This document shows, piece after piece, positions 44,517-55,863 of a DNA stretch of 64,000 bases (positions are counted from its first letter, which is position 1; every line of letters starts with the position of its first letter). The DNA comes from Actinomycetes bacterium (GTDB lineage Bacteria; Actinomycetota; Actinomycetes; S36-B12). The DNA is taken from positions 164,286 through 228,285 of the forward strand of contig JAHEIZ010000002.1 of the NCBI GenBank assembly GCA_024639145.1. Reading direction: 5' to 3'. The notes beneath the pieces are model-generated. The model made no database searches and had not been told where the DNA came from. It saw only the letters and a program-made list of their open reading frames with translations. The translations under genes and the position numbers were made by a program.

Positions 44517-44780
44517 GTGAAGACCTTCGATGAGCTATACAGCGAGCTGGTGCGCAAGACCTCGCATGATGACCCGGATTCAGGCACGGTGAAGCTCCTG
44601 GCACAAGGCGTGCATGCCGTGGGCAAGAAGGTCGTCGAGGAAGCAGCCGAGTCATGGATGGCCGCAGAGTTCGAGGGCAAGGAGCGCACGGCCGAGGAGA
44701 TCGCCCAGCTCCTGTACAACATTCAGGTGCTCATGCTCGCCTCGTCGGTGAGTCTCGATGACGTCTACCGACGTCTTTAG
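44517..44780 (+). CDS. hisE: phosphoribosyl-ATP pyrophosphatase
   Basis: HisE performs the second step of histidine synthesis. The 87-residue protein has [12 protein letters not shown] and [20 protein letters not shown], the Glu-rich metal-binding helix typical of the MazG-like fold. It sits just before hisG, the usual actinobacterial pair. Confidence 0.94.
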   Translation: MKTFDELYSELVRKTSHDDPDSGTVKLLAQGVHAVGKKVVEEAAESWMAAEFEGKERTAEEIAQLLYNIQVLMLASSVSLDDVYRRL

Positions 44781-44791
44781 TCGGAGGTCTC

Positions 44792-45637
44792 ATGCTTCGC
44801 GTCGCCGTTCCCAACAAGGGCCAGCTTGCTGAGCCTGCCCGCAGCATGCTGATGGAGGCCGGGTACATCCGTACCGCTTCCACTCGCGATCTCGTCGTTC
44901 ATGATCCTGAGAATGATGTCGAATTCTTTTTCCTGCGCCCGCGCGATATCGCCATCTACGTGGGCGAGGGCACGCTCGATCTCGGAATCACAGGTCGCGA
45001 CATGCTTCTTGACTCTGGTGCCCAGGCTTCGGAGATGCTCGCACTCGGATTCGCGCCTTCGACCTTCAGGTTTGCGGCACCCAGTGGTTCGTCCCTGAGC
45101 ATCACCGATCTCAATGGCTTGCGCATCGCGACTTCGTACGCCGGTCTCCTCGAGGCCTGGCTCCTCGATCACGACATCTCTGCTCGCGTGGTCAAGCTCG
45201 ATGGCGCGGTAGAGAATGCCATTGCCCTAGGCGTCGCTGATGCCATCGCAGACGTCGTGGCCACCGGAAGTACCCTGAAGAAGGCCGGCCTGGAGATCCT
45301 GGGTGATCCGATCCTGGTGTCCGAGGCGCTCGTCGTTCGACGTACCGGTGCCGAGACCAATCCCGCGATCGAGACCTTCATGCGTCGATTGAATGGCGTC
45401 ATGGTGGCTCGGTCATACGTGCTGGTCGACTATGACATCCTTACTTCAGAGCTCGACCGTGCCTGCGCGATCACGCCTGGCATCGAGTCGCCAACCGTGT
45501 CCTCGCTGCGCGACTCGACCTGGTCCGCGGTGCGCGCGATGGTGCCATCGCGTGACGTCCACCAGGTTATGGACGAGCTCTACGAGCTCGGCGCCCGCGG
45601 GATCTTAGTCACGGACATCCACGCCTGTCGGCTCTAG
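44792..45637 (+). CDS. hisG: ATP phosphoribosyltransferase, long form
   Basis: HisG starts histidine synthesis by joining ATP and PRPP. The 281-residue protein starts MLRVAVPNKGQLAEPARSML and includes RPRDIAIYVGEGTLDLGITG and ADAIADVVATGSTLKKAGL with the PRPP site. The C-terminal ~70 residues form the ACT-like histidine-binding domain of the long form, so no hisZ is needed. Confidence 0.95.
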   Translation: MLRVAVPNKGQLAEPARSMLMEAGYIRTASTRDLVVHDPENDVEFFFLRPRDIAIYVGEGTLDLGITGRDMLLDSGAQASEMLALGFAPSTFRFAAPSGSSLSITDLNGLRIATSYAGLLEAWLLDHDISARVVKLDGAVENAIALGVADAIADVVATGSTLKKAGLEILGDPILVSEALVVRRTGAETNPAIETFMRRLNGVMVARSYVLVDYDILTSELDRACAITPGIESPTVSSLRDSTWSAVRAMVPSRDVHQVMDELYELGARGILVTDIHACRL

Positions 45638-45639
45638 TC

Positions 45640-46089
45640 GTGCCGCCTGAAGATCTCGGCAAGGGCCGAAGCCTCGCCGGGCCGGCCTTTCCTGCCGATG
45701 ATGGCGCGGCAGACCCGGTTCTGCGTGCACTCCTCGATGGCGGCTGCGGTTCCGAGGAGGAGATGCTCCGGGCGCTGTCCCGCTCACGCCTGCTGGTGGC
45801 CGTCATGGCCGTGGCTGACGAGGTGGCCGAGGACGGCTCCGACAAGAGCAGCCACATGGCCGTGGTGTCCATGGTCAATGCCGCGGGGGAGAAGGGACTG
45901 CTGGCGTTCACCGGTTTGGACTCCATGGCCGCCTGGAATCCCGATGCGCGCCCCGTGCCCGTACCCGCTCGGGCTGCGGCCGAGGCCGCCTTGGCCGATG
46001 GCGCCCAGGCGCTGGTCATCGACGTGGCCGGGCCGGCCCGAGTCGTCCTGCCTGCAGAGGTGTTGCCGGAGATCATGGGGGGCGAGTGA
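45640..46089 (+). CDS. SseB N-terminal domain protein
   Basis: The 149-residue protein resembles the SseB-domain family: SEEEMLRALSRSRLLVAVMAV, then KSSHMAVVSMVNAAGEKGLLAFTGLDSMAAWNPDARPVPV (residues about 70-110), and AEAALADGAQALVIDVAG. Such proteins often sit beside hisG and infC in actinobacteria; their role is unknown. The GTG start is two bases after the hisG stop, so the gene is probably co-transcribed with hisEG. Confidence 0.8.
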   Translation: MPPEDLGKGRSLAGPAFPADDGAADPVLRALLDGGCGSEEEMLRALSRSRLLVAVMAVADEVAEDGSDKSSHMAVVSMVNAAGEKGLLAFTGLDSMAAWNPDARPVPVPARAAAEAALADGAQALVIDVAGPARVVLPAEVLPEIMGGE

Positions 46090-46119
46090 CGCCTGGTCAC
46101 CGAGTCGTCGGACACCTGA

Positions 46120-46125
46120 TAGCCT
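46120..46125 (+). promoter_or_regulatory. possible -10 box for the infC operon
   Basis: TAGCCT lies about 195 bases before the infC start codon, ahead of the folded leader. No clear -35 at normal spacing. Confidence 0.45.
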
Positions 46126-46216
46126 TACCGTGATCGGATGGGTGCCAGACACCTGTTCGCGTAAGCGGAACCTCGGTTCCCACCCGCCATCTCTAAGGTG
46201 ACCGGGTCTGATGCAC

Positions 46217-46238
46217 GGCTAGCCCATTGGGCGTAGCC
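46217..46238 (+). promoter_or_regulatory. infC leader hairpin upstream of attenuator
   Basis: GGCTA-GCCC (46217-46225) pairs with GGGC-g-TAGCC (46229-46238) around ATT. It directly precedes the terminator-like hairpin and may take part in alternative folding of the leader. Confidence 0.5.
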
Positions 46239-46250
46239 ATGCGTTGCCGA

Positions 46251-46284
46251 GACCTCCGCGCGCTGCGTCGGAGGTCTTTCCTTT
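46251..46284 (+). terminator. infC leader attenuator
   Basis: GACCTCCG (46251-46258) pairs perfectly with CGGAGGTC (46269-46276), followed by TTTCCTTT. This looks like an intrinsic terminator placed inside the leader, 35 bases before the infC start. Attenuation of infC-rpmI-rplT by ribosomal protein L20 is established in Bacillus; here the mechanism is inferred only from the structure. Confidence 0.7.
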
Positions 46285-46318
46285 GCCGCGGATCCTCCAC
46301 CTCGAGCAAGGAGGCGCC

Positions 46319-46894
46319 ATCAGCGTCGAACCCCGGATCAACGACCGGATCCGCGTGCCTGAGGTCCGACTTGTCGGACCCGCTGGTGAGCAGGTGGGCA
46401 TCGTGCGCATCGAAGATGCGCTGCGCCTGGCAGTCGAGGCAGATCTCGATCTTGTCGAGGTCGCTCCGATGGCGAAGCCTCCGGTCTGCAAGCTCATGGA
46501 CTTCGGAAAGTTCAAGTACGAAGCCGCCATGAAGGAGCGTGAATCACGGCGTAACCAAACGCACACGATCATCAAGGAGATGAAGCTTCGGCCGAAGATC
46601 GACTCGCACGACTACGAGACCAAGAAGGGTCACGTCGAGCGGTTCCTGAAGGCCGGCGACAAGGTCAAGATCACGATCATGTTCCGCGGTCGTGAGCAGA
46701 GTCGTCCCGAACTGGGCCTGCGCCTTCTCGCCAAGCTCGCCGAAGATGTCGAGCCGTTGGGCTTCGTCGAGGCAACGCCGAAGCAGGACGGTCGCAACAT
46801 GATCATGGTGCTCGCCCCGCATCGCAAGAAGTCTGAGGCCGGGAAGGCCTCTGCAACCGAAGACTCGCAAGAAGACATCAGCACCACCAACTAA
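46319..46894 (+). CDS. infC: translation initiation factor IF-3 (ATC start)
   Basis: IF-3 keeps ribosomal subunits apart and checks start codons. The conserved N-terminus [19 protein letters not shown] begins right after an ATC codon at 46319, which follows AAGGAGG by 4 bases. An in-frame ATG at 46244 lies before the attenuator hairpin and adds 25 unconserved residues, so I choose ATC. Rare start codons (AUU, AUC) in infC are known and let IF-3 limit its own translation. The protein is about 191 residues, with the linker and C-terminal domain seen in [33 protein letters not shown], and a charged tail. Confidence 0.9.
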   Translation: MSVEPRINDRIRVPEVRLVGPAGEQVGIVRIEDALRLAVEADLDLVEVAPMAKPPVCKLMDFGKFKYEAAMKERESRRNQTHTIIKEMKLRPKIDSHDYETKKGHVERFLKAGDKVKITIMFRGREQSRPELGLRLLAKLAEDVEPLGFVEATPKQDGRNMIMVLAPHRKKSEAGKASATEDSQEDISTTN

Positions 46895-46915
46895 CGAATA
46901 GCGAACGAGGTCAAC

Positions 46916-47110
46916 ATGCCAAAGCAAAAGACGCACAGTGGCGCCAAGAAGCGATTCAAGGTGACCGGCTCGGGGAAGATCACCCACGAGCAGGCCAACC
47001 GCCGTCACCTCATGGAGGTCAAGTCGAGCAAGCGCACCCGCAAGCTCGAGTCCGACCAGGTCGTGGCACCCGCCGATGTCAAGAAGGTCAAGCGCCTTCT
47101 CGGTCGCTAA
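46916..47110 (+). CDS. rpmI: 50S ribosomal protein L35
   Basis: L35 is a small basic 64-residue protein: [20 protein letters not shown], then [18 protein letters not shown]. It lies between infC and rplT as in nearly all bacteria. Confidence 0.97.
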   Translation: MPKQKTHSGAKKRFKVTGSGKITHEQANRRHLMEVKSSKRTRKLESDQVVAPADVKKVKRLLGR

Positions 47111-47143
47111 CCCTTACTCACACTTTTCTTGTAGGAGATTGAA

Positions 47144-47512
47144 ATGGCACGTGTAAAGCGCGCAGTAAATGCACATAAGAAGCGTCGTGAGATCCTCGAG
47201 CGGGCCTCCGGATACCGCGGGCAGCGTTCGCGCCTGTACCGCAAGGCCAAGGAGCAGGTCACTCACTCCATGGTCTACGCGTACGCCGACCGTCGTACGC
47301 GTAAGGGTGATTTCCGTCGCCTGTGGATCCAGCGCATCAACGCCGGTGCCCGCGCGAACGACATGACCTACAACCGCTTCATCCAGGGCCTCAAGGCAGC
47401 TGGCGTCGAAGTCGATCGTCGCATGCTGGCCGAATTGGCCGTCAACGATGCTCCGGCCTTCGCCGCGCTCGTCGAGATTGCCAAGTCGGCACTGCCGGCG
47501 ACCGCAGCCTGA
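47144..47512 (+). CDS. rplT: 50S ribosomal protein L20
   Basis: L20 is needed early in 50S assembly and, in some bacteria, represses its own operon. The 122-residue protein has the family N-terminus [19 protein letters not shown], then [19 protein letters not shown] and [28 protein letters not shown] precedes the ATG. Confidence 0.97.
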   Translation: MARVKRAVNAHKKRREILERASGYRGQRSRLYRKAKEQVTHSMVYAYADRRTRKGDFRRLWIQRINAGARANDMTYNRFIQGLKAAGVEVDRRMLAELAVNDAPAFAALVEIAKSALPATAA

Positions 47513-47525
47513 AGCGTTACATCCC

Positions 47526-48359
47526 GTGAGTCACTCAACTCCTGAGCTGACTTCACCACGTTCGCCGCGTGTCGCGGCGGTCAAGCGACTTCACAGTTCG
47601 CGCGGCCGCCGCGATTCGCATTTGTTCCTCGTGGAGGGACCCCAGGGGGTGCGTGAGGCACTTCTGCGGCCGGGCATCGTGGAGGAGATCTACCTTTCCG
47701 ACGCGGCCACTGACGTCTGCCGAGACCTCGCGAACGATGCCCCCGCGAGAGTCACGGTCGTATCCGAAGAGGTCCTGGCGTCCATGGGTGAGACTCAGGT
47801 GCCGCAGGGCATTCTCGCCGTCTGTCATTGGGTCACTCGATCGCTGGGCGAGGTGCTCACACCCGGCACCGAGATGGCGGTGATCATCGACGGCGCGGGG
47901 GATCCTGGCAATGTCGGCACGATCATTCGAACTGCGCACGCCGCGGGCGCGGATGCCGTCGTCATGACGAATGACTCCGTCGATCCGCACAACGGCAAAT
48001 GCGTCCGCGCCACCGCGGGCTCCCTCTTTCATCTGCCCATCGCCACCGGTGTGGAGATCGGCGATGTTGTCGAGGCGGCGCGCCAGGCGGGTCTGACCCT
48101 TGCTGTCACCGCGGCAGATGGCGACGTGGGGCTCTACGAGATCGTGTCGCGGCCGCAGCGGGGACCCATCGCCTGGATCCTCGGTTCGGAGGCGCACGGG
48201 GTCAGCCCGCAGATGCGCCTCGTGGCCGATGTCAGCGTCAATATTCCGATGTTCGGGGCCTCGGAGTCGCTCAATGTGGGCTCGGCAGCCGCCATCTGCC
48301 TCTATGCGGATGCGGCGGCGCGCCATGGGCTCACGGCAGCACCGAACTCCACTCGATGA
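47526..48359 (+). CDS. TrmH/SpoU-family RNA 2'-O-methyltransferase
   Basis: This is a predicted rRNA or tRNA ribose methyltransferase of 277 residues with an N-terminal substrate-binding domain (RVAAVKRLHSSRGRRDSHLFLVEG is the start, residues about 14-37). The C-terminal SPOUT domain has motifs GNVGTIIRTAHAAGADAV, ILGSEAHGVS, and IPMFGASESLNVGSAAAICL. The GTG at 47526 fits the family N-terminus; the open frame runs further upstream inside rplT, which I reject. Relatives here are usually annotated as RNA methyltransferases near rplT and pheS; the target nucleotide is not known. Confidence 0.9.
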   Translation: MSHSTPELTSPRSPRVAAVKRLHSSRGRRDSHLFLVEGPQGVREALLRPGIVEEIYLSDAATDVCRDLANDAPARVTVVSEEVLASMGETQVPQGILAVCHWVTRSLGEVLTPGTEMAVIIDGAGDPGNVGTIIRTAHAAGADAVVMTNDSVDPHNGKCVRATAGSLFHLPIATGVEIGDVVEAARQAGLTLAVTAADGDVGLYEIVSRPQRGPIAWILGSEAHGVSPQMRLVADVSVNIPMFGASESLNVGSAAAICLYADAAARHGLTAAPNSTR

Positions 48360-48394
48360 TGGAAGAATTGGGTTCTCACACTGGAGGGGACACC

Positions 48395-49222
48395 ATGGGC
48401 TACACCAGGCTGCCGATTCTCGACGAGACCGGGTACGTCATCGTCGACTCGTATGACCAGTCCGTCGACCCTCGTGAGTGGCTTGATGTGGAATACGTGG
48501 ACTGGAAGTCATCCGGTGACACGCGCTTCGCGCCGTTGGCCAGTGCGTACGGGGACATGGAATGCAATGGCTTCTGGAATCACACGCCGCCGAAGACCGA
48601 CAAGGATGGCGTGTGGGTCTCCAAGAACGTTGCCGATGCTCCAATCCTGACCCGGCGCGCGCAGGAACCAGGTGCCAATGTCGGTCGGTGTCGCATCATC
48701 GAATTGCAGCCGAATACATATGCGGATGCGATCTATAACCTTCATCGCGATGACAACAATCGATTGAATCCCGAAGGTACCGGTTGGATCGTGCGCGCCT
48801 TCTTCAATCTGACCGATGACCCTGATTCGGTGATGATCTTGCGCGAGGACAAGGACGATCCGGCCACCGAGACGCGAATCCCGCTGCCTGCAGGCGCACA
48901 GGTCATACTCGACACTCAGCGGCTGTACCACGCGGTCTGGCACCCCGGGGACGAGCCGCGATATTGCCTCATCACCTCGTATGAGTCCGGGCCGGAGCTC
49001 GATTCATGGATCAACGCCCGTCGGCCTATTCCGCGTATTCTGTCAGCACCCCTGGATCCTGAGTTCGCACAGTCGGCCTACGCCGAAGCCCGGGCGAGGC
49101 GTGATGCTCGAGCTGCAGCTCTGGCCGCGAAGGGGGCTGATCCCTCATTCGGCGACGGAACGCTCAGAGCAGGAGCGATCGACGAATATGAGTCCTCGGC
49201 CGAAGTTCTGTCCGAGGCATAG
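48395..49222 (+). CDS. putative 2-oxoglutarate/Fe(II)-type oxygenase-like protein
   Basis: I do not recognise this 275-residue protein as a named gene. It contains a possible Fe(II) triad: YNLHRDDNN gives His117-x-Asp119, and RLYHAVWHPGDEPRYCLITS gives His179 with Arg189 ten residues later, where 2-oxoglutarate-binding Arg is expected. Between them WIVRAFFNLTDDP and IPLPAGAQVILDTQ look like beta strands of a double-stranded beta-helix. The substrate is unknown. The C-terminal ~50 residues are Ala/Arg-rich. ATG 48395 has CTGGAGGGG upstream; the earlier ATG codons at 48357 and 48360 touch the methyltransferase stop and are less likely. It sits between the RNA methyltransferase gene and cysD. 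Confidence 0.6.
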   Translation: MGYTRLPILDETGYVIVDSYDQSVDPREWLDVEYVDWKSSGDTRFAPLASAYGDMECNGFWNHTPPKTDKDGVWVSKNVADAPILTRRAQEPGANVGRCRIIELQPNTYADAIYNLHRDDNNRLNPEGTGWIVRAFFNLTDDPDSVMILREDKDDPATETRIPLPAGAQVILDTQRLYHAVWHPGDEPRYCLITSYESGPELDSWINARRPIPRILSAPLDPEFAQSAYAEARARRDARAAALAAKGADPSFGDGTLRAGAIDEYESSAEVLSEA

Positions 49223-49346
49223 GCGTTACTGCGGGACCTTCGCAAGTGCGCAGGCGTTCCGCGTCCAATGAAGCCGCATCTGGAAGACTGAGCCTCGACT
49301 CACCGCTTTCAGGCACGAGTTCCGAACACGAAGACAGGAGAGCCGC

Positions 49347-50267
49347 GTGACTTCGTCCACGGTGCCGTATGACGCCGTCCTCGATGAACTTGAGGCCGAG
49401 GCTATTCACATCTACCGCGAGACTGCTGCGGCCTTTCGCAATCCTGTCCTGCTCTACAGCATTGGTAAGGACTCCTCTGTTCTCCTTCACCTCGCGCAGA
49501 AGGCATTTGCTCCCGCGACGATTCCGTTCCCGGTGATGCATATCGACACCACTTGGAAGTTTCGCGAGATGATCGAGTTCCGCGATCGCCGAGCGACAGA
49601 GCTCAATCTTGACCTTCGAATCGCGCAGAACCTCTCCGCAATCGCGGAGGGCGTCTCGCCATTCACGCATGGCACGCACGAGTACACGCGCTTGATGAAG
49701 ACCGTTGCGCTTCGCGAGGGGCTCGATCGGTACGGATTCGACGCCGCAGTGGGAGGTGCTCGACGTGACGAGGAGCGCAGCCGCGCCAAGGAGCGCATCT
49801 TCAGCCTTCGTGAGCCAGGTCATCAGTGGGATCCCCGCAAGCAGCGCCCGGAGTTCTGGCGAACGGCAAACACGCAACTGGCGCCGGGTCAGTCGATGCG
49901 AGTATTTCCCCTGTCCAACTGGACTGAGCTCGATGTCTGGAAGTACATCGAGCGCGAGAGCATCCCGATTCCCGATCTCTATTTCGCCAAGCCGCGGCCC
50001 GTCGTTGAACGTGACGGTGCGCTGATCATGGTGGATGACGAACGGTTCCCGCTGCGTGACGGAGAAACTCCCGAACTTCGCATGGTGCGGTTTCGCACTC
50101 TGGGCTGCTATCCGCTTACTGGTGCCGTCGAATCGAAGGCAGACACCATGAAGGATCTCATCCGCGAGATGTCAGGGTCGAAGTACTCGGAGCGTTCCGG
50201 TCGGCTCATCGACGGCGAAGGCGGCTCGGAGTCCATGGAGGGCAAGAAGAAGGAAGGCTACTTCTAG
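49347..50267 (+). CDS. cysD: sulfate adenylyltransferase subunit 2
   Basis: CysD makes adenosine phosphosulfate from sulfate and ATP together with GTPase CysN. The 306-residue protein has the PP-loop [52 protein letters not shown], and [14 protein letters not shown]. It starts with GTG after ACAGGAGAG. The 124 bases upstream contain no recognisable element. The stop overlaps the cysNC start by one base. Confidence 0.95.
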   Translation: MTSSTVPYDAVLDELEAEAIHIYRETAAAFRNPVLLYSIGKDSSVLLHLAQKAFAPATIPFPVMHIDTTWKFREMIEFRDRRATELNLDLRIAQNLSAIAEGVSPFTHGTHEYTRLMKTVALREGLDRYGFDAAVGGARRDEERSRAKERIFSLREPGHQWDPRKQRPEFWRTANTQLAPGQSMRVFPLSNWTELDVWKYIERESIPIPDLYFAKPRPVVERDGALIMVDDERFPLRDGETPELRMVRFRTLGCYPLTGAVESKADTMKDLIREMSGSKYSERSGRLIDGEGGSESMEGKKKEGYF

Positions 50268-52162
50268 TGGCAATCACACTCTCGGCAGCGCAGCTGACCC
50301 CGGTCCTGCACCTGGTTACCTGCGGTTCTGTCGATGACGGCAAGTCGACACTCATCGGTCGTCTCCTCGCGGAGACTGGCTCTGTGCCGCTCGACACCCT
50401 TGACTATGCCCGGCGCACGCGCCGCGGTGGCTCCACCGTTCCGGTCGGCGAGATCGACTACTCGCTGTTGACTGATGGGCTTGAGGCGGAACGCGAGCAG
50501 GGCATCACCATCGACGTTGCCTACCGTCACATGAACCTTCCGAACGGCCGCCGCGTCCTCGTGGCCGACTCGCCCGGTCACGAGCAGTACACGCGAAACA
50601 TGGCGGTGGCTGCCTCGAACGGCGACGTGGCGATCTTGATGGTCGATGCCGCTCGCGGTGTCCGAGCCCAGACTCATCGTCACCTCACCATCTGCGCACT
50701 CATGGGCGTGAAGACCATCATCGTCGCCGTGAACAAGATGGATTTGGTTTCCTACGAGCACGCCACCTATGAAGAGATCTCGGGTTCTGTGCGCGCGGCG
50801 GCAGCACGACTCGATGTGGCCGAGATCATCACGATTCCAGTGAGCGCGTTCTCAGGTGACAACATCACCGTTGCCAGCACCAATATGCCCTGGTACCAAG
50901 GGCCCACTCTGCTGGGTGCACTCGAGGAGTGGGAGCCCGTGCCCTCCGAGGCCGCGGCGAACGGCACTGAGCCCTTCAGGTTCCCCGTTCAGTTCATCGT
51001 GCGTGCTGACGGCAACTTCCGCGGATATGCGGGCACGGTTGTCTCGGGTTCGGTTGCGCGCGGCGACTCGATCGTCATCGCCGACAGCGGTCGCCCGGCC
51101 GTGGTCGATCGCATCGTGACTTATGACCTCCACACCGACGGGCATATCAAGGATCTCGATCGTGCCGAATGGGGGCAGGCCGTCACGATCACGCTCGACA
51201 GAGAGGTCGATGTGACGCGCGGTGATGTCATCACCGGCGCCGACGGCGATTCCTTGGAGCCTGCTGATCGCTTTGCAGTCGACATGGTGTGGCTGGGGGA
51301 GGAGCCCCTCGCACATGGTCGCTCCTACCTGCTCATCTCCGGGTCTCGATCCGTGCCGGCCACCGTCACGAACGTTCGTCACAAGACAGATGTCGTCACG
51401 GGACACCACGATGCCGCGCGCATCCTGGAGATGAATGACATCGGCCGGGTAGAGGTTGCCACTGACAAGCCGGTTCCACTTGACACCTATGCAATGTGCC
51501 GCGACACCGGTGGCTTCCTCCTTGTCGACCGAGTTACGGCAGATACGGTCGCCGCGGGCATGGTGGTGCATTCGATGCGTCGTTCGGCCAACGTGAAGTA
51601 TCACGACTACGCAGTTGATCATGAGGCTCGTAAGCTCCTCATGGGTCACGATGCCAAGGTCGTCTGGCTGACAGGGCTGTCTGGAGCGGGCAAGTCGACC
51701 ATCGCCGATGCGACTGTTCGCAAGCTGCATTCGTTGGGCGTGCACACGTATGTTCTTGATGGTGACAACGTGCGTCATGGTCTCAATAAGGATCTCGGCT
51801 TCACTCCGGAGGACAGGGCCGAGAACGTTCGGCGCGTCGCGGAGGTGAGCAAGCTGATGCGTGACTCCGGTGTCGTCGTACTGGTGGCGCTGGTCTCGCC
51901 CTTCACCGCGGATCGCCGAGCGGCGAAGGAGCTCTTCGAGCCCGGCGAATTCCTCGAGGTGTTCGTCGACACGCCCCTCGCCGTTGCTCAGGAGCGAGAT
52001 CCGAAGGGCCTGTACGCGAAGGCGGCGGCCGGAAAACTGCCGAATATGACGGGCGTCGGGCAGGACTACGAGATCCCTGTGCACCCCGATCTCGTCCTGG
52101 CGGGCAACGGCGACCTTGATGCTTCTGTGGACTCGCTCGTCAAGGCCATCCTGGGCGAGTAG
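50267..52162 (+). CDS. cysNC: sulfate adenylyltransferase subunit 1 / adenylylsulfate kinase fusion
   Basis: The 631-residue fusion has an N-terminal CysN GTPase (CGSVDDGKSTLIGRLL, DSPGHEQYTRNMAV, VAVNKMD), beta-barrel domains, and from about residue 460 a CysC kinase domain (WLTGLSGAGKSTIAD P-loop, LDGDNVRHGLNKDLGF). Together with CysD it makes activated sulfate (PAPS). Sulfate reduction genes (cysH, cysI) and sulfate transport genes are not in this window. The start is GTG overlapping the cysD stop. Confidence 0.95.
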   Translation: MAITLSAAQLTPVLHLVTCGSVDDGKSTLIGRLLAETGSVPLDTLDYARRTRRGGSTVPVGEIDYSLLTDGLEAEREQGITIDVAYRHMNLPNGRRVLVADSPGHEQYTRNMAVAASNGDVAILMVDAARGVRAQTHRHLTICALMGVKTIIVAVNKMDLVSYEHATYEEISGSVRAAAARLDVAEIITIPVSAFSGDNITVASTNMPWYQGPTLLGALEEWEPVPSEAAANGTEPFRFPVQFIVRADGNFRGYAGTVVSGSVARGDSIVIADSGRPAVVDRIVTYDLHTDGHIKDLDRAEWGQAVTITLDREVDVTRGDVITGADGDSLEPADRFAVDMVWLGEEPLAHGRSYLLISGSRSVPATVTNVRHKTDVVTGHHDAARILEMNDIGRVEVATDKPVPLDTYAMCRDTGGFLLVDRVTADTVAAGMVVHSMRRSANVKYHDYAVDHEARKLLMGHDAKVVWLTGLSGAGKSTIADATVRKLHSLGVHTYVLDGDNVRHGLNKDLGFTPEDRAENVRRVAEVSKLMRDSGVVVLVALVSPFTADRRAAKELFEPGEFLEVFVDTPLAVAQERDPKGLYAKAAAGKLPNMTGVGQDYEIPVHPDLVLAGNGDLDASVDSLVKAILGE

Positions 52163-52249
52163 CCCACGCAGTCCGCACCCGGATCGCCTCACGACGCGCC
52201 AGGCACCTCGTTAGGCGCTGCACACTCGATCTGGGATACTCGGCACGCC

Positions 52250-53358
52250 ATGTCTGCACCCAATTCTGCCTTCGACCCCAAGCAGGTCGCGGCCCTCGAC
52301 GCCTCGGCCATTGATGCCATGGTGGCTGACGCACTCGCCGCCATCGCCATGGCAGGTGATCTGGCAGCGATCAAGGAAGTCCGGTTGGCGCACGCCGGTG
52401 ATCGATCGCCTTTGGCTCTTGCCAATCGTGAGATCGGTGCACTTCCGCCCGCCGCGAAAGCGGAGGCCGGGAAGCGCATGGGCGAGGCTCGTGGAGCGAT
52501 CAAGAGCGCTCTTGAAGCCCGCACCGAGATCCTCGAACTCGAACGCGACGAACGTGCTCTCGTCGAGGAGGCCGTCGATGTCACCCTGCCCGTGGATCGG
52601 GCGCCGCTTGGCGCGCGGCATCCGCTCACGACTCTGATGGAACGCATCTGCGACGTCTTCATTGCCATGGGCTACGACATTGCCGAGGGCCCCGAAGTCG
52701 AATCCGAATGGGTGAACTTCGATGCGTTGAACGTGCCCCCCGATCATCCGGCGCGCACGATGCAGGACACCTTCTACGTGGGTTCTCCCGAGAGCGGTGT
52801 AGTGCTGCGTACCCAGACCTCGCCCATTCAGATCCGGGCGATGCTTGAGCGTCCGCTGCCCATCTACGTGGTGGCACCCGGTCGGGTCTTTCGCACCGAT
52901 GAGCTTGATGCCACTCACACGCCTGTCTTTCACCAGGTGGAAGGCCTCGCCGTTGATGAGAACATCACGATGGCTGATCTCAAGGGCACCTTGGATCACT
53001 TTGCCGCCGAGATGTTCGGCGCGGGCATCGTGACCCGACTTCGTCCCTCGTACTTCCCTTTCACTGAGCCGAGCGCCGAGCTCGATGTGCAGTGCTTCGT
53101 GTGCCGTGGTGCCTCGATCGGGAATCCGGATAGCTCGTGCCGCACATGCGGCAGTGAAGGCTGGATCGAATGGGGCGGCTGCGGAATGGTAAACCCGCGC
53201 GTCCTCGATGCGGTGGGGATCGACTCCGCCAAGTACCGCGGATTCGCATTCGGAATGGGAATCGAACGAACTCTGATGTTCCGTAACGGAGTAACTGACA
53301 TGCGCGACATGGTCGAAGGCGATATTCGATTCAGTCAGGCCTTCGGAGTGGAGTCCTG

Positions 53359-53359
<1 letters not shown>
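52250..53359 (+). CDS. pheS: phenylalanyl-tRNA synthetase alpha subunit
   Basis: PheS is the catalytic subunit of the (alpha-beta)2 enzyme. The 369-residue protein has an N-terminal helical coiled coil, then the class II catalytic domain with [60 protein letters not shown] and [17 protein letters not shown]. It also contains two CxxC pairs (CFVCRG, CRTCGS) within the catalytic domain. pheT overlaps by one base. Confidence 0.96.
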
Positions 53360-55830
<2,471 letters not shown>

Positions 55831-55834
55831 GCAA

Positions 55835-55858
55835 AAGTATGCGCATATGCGTATACTT
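55835..55858 (+). promoter_or_regulatory. ARG-box-like operator overlapping the argC promoter
   Basis: A 24-base palindrome, perfect except for one symmetric pair, is built from AAGTAT, CGCATATGCG and ATACTT. Its right arm contains the -10 box TATACT (55852-55857), which is 6 bases before the argC ATG, so the mRNA is likely leaderless. A repressor bound here would cover the promoter. ArgR, encoded in the same operon, is the obvious candidate. Confidence 0.8.
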
Positions 55859-55863
55859 CCCAC

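Noticed and set aside
46244..46318. ATG at 46244 as the infC start
   Set aside because: The 25 added residues are not IF-3-like and their codons run through the attenuator hairpin; the ATC at 46319 has a strong ribosome site and matches the family start.
49223..49346. A small RNA or riboswitch before cysD
   Set aside because: I looked for tRNA, SAM and other known cores and for a strong hairpin plus T tract; nothing convincing is present.
50852..52192. Minus-strand open frame (about 446 codons) over cysNC
   Set aside because: It is a shadow of a gene with intact GTPase and kinase motifs.
52163..52249. Possible T-box leader before pheS
   Set aside because: Only 87 bases are available and no T-box core sequence or terminator is visible; the gap before tyrS (56 bases) is likewise too short.
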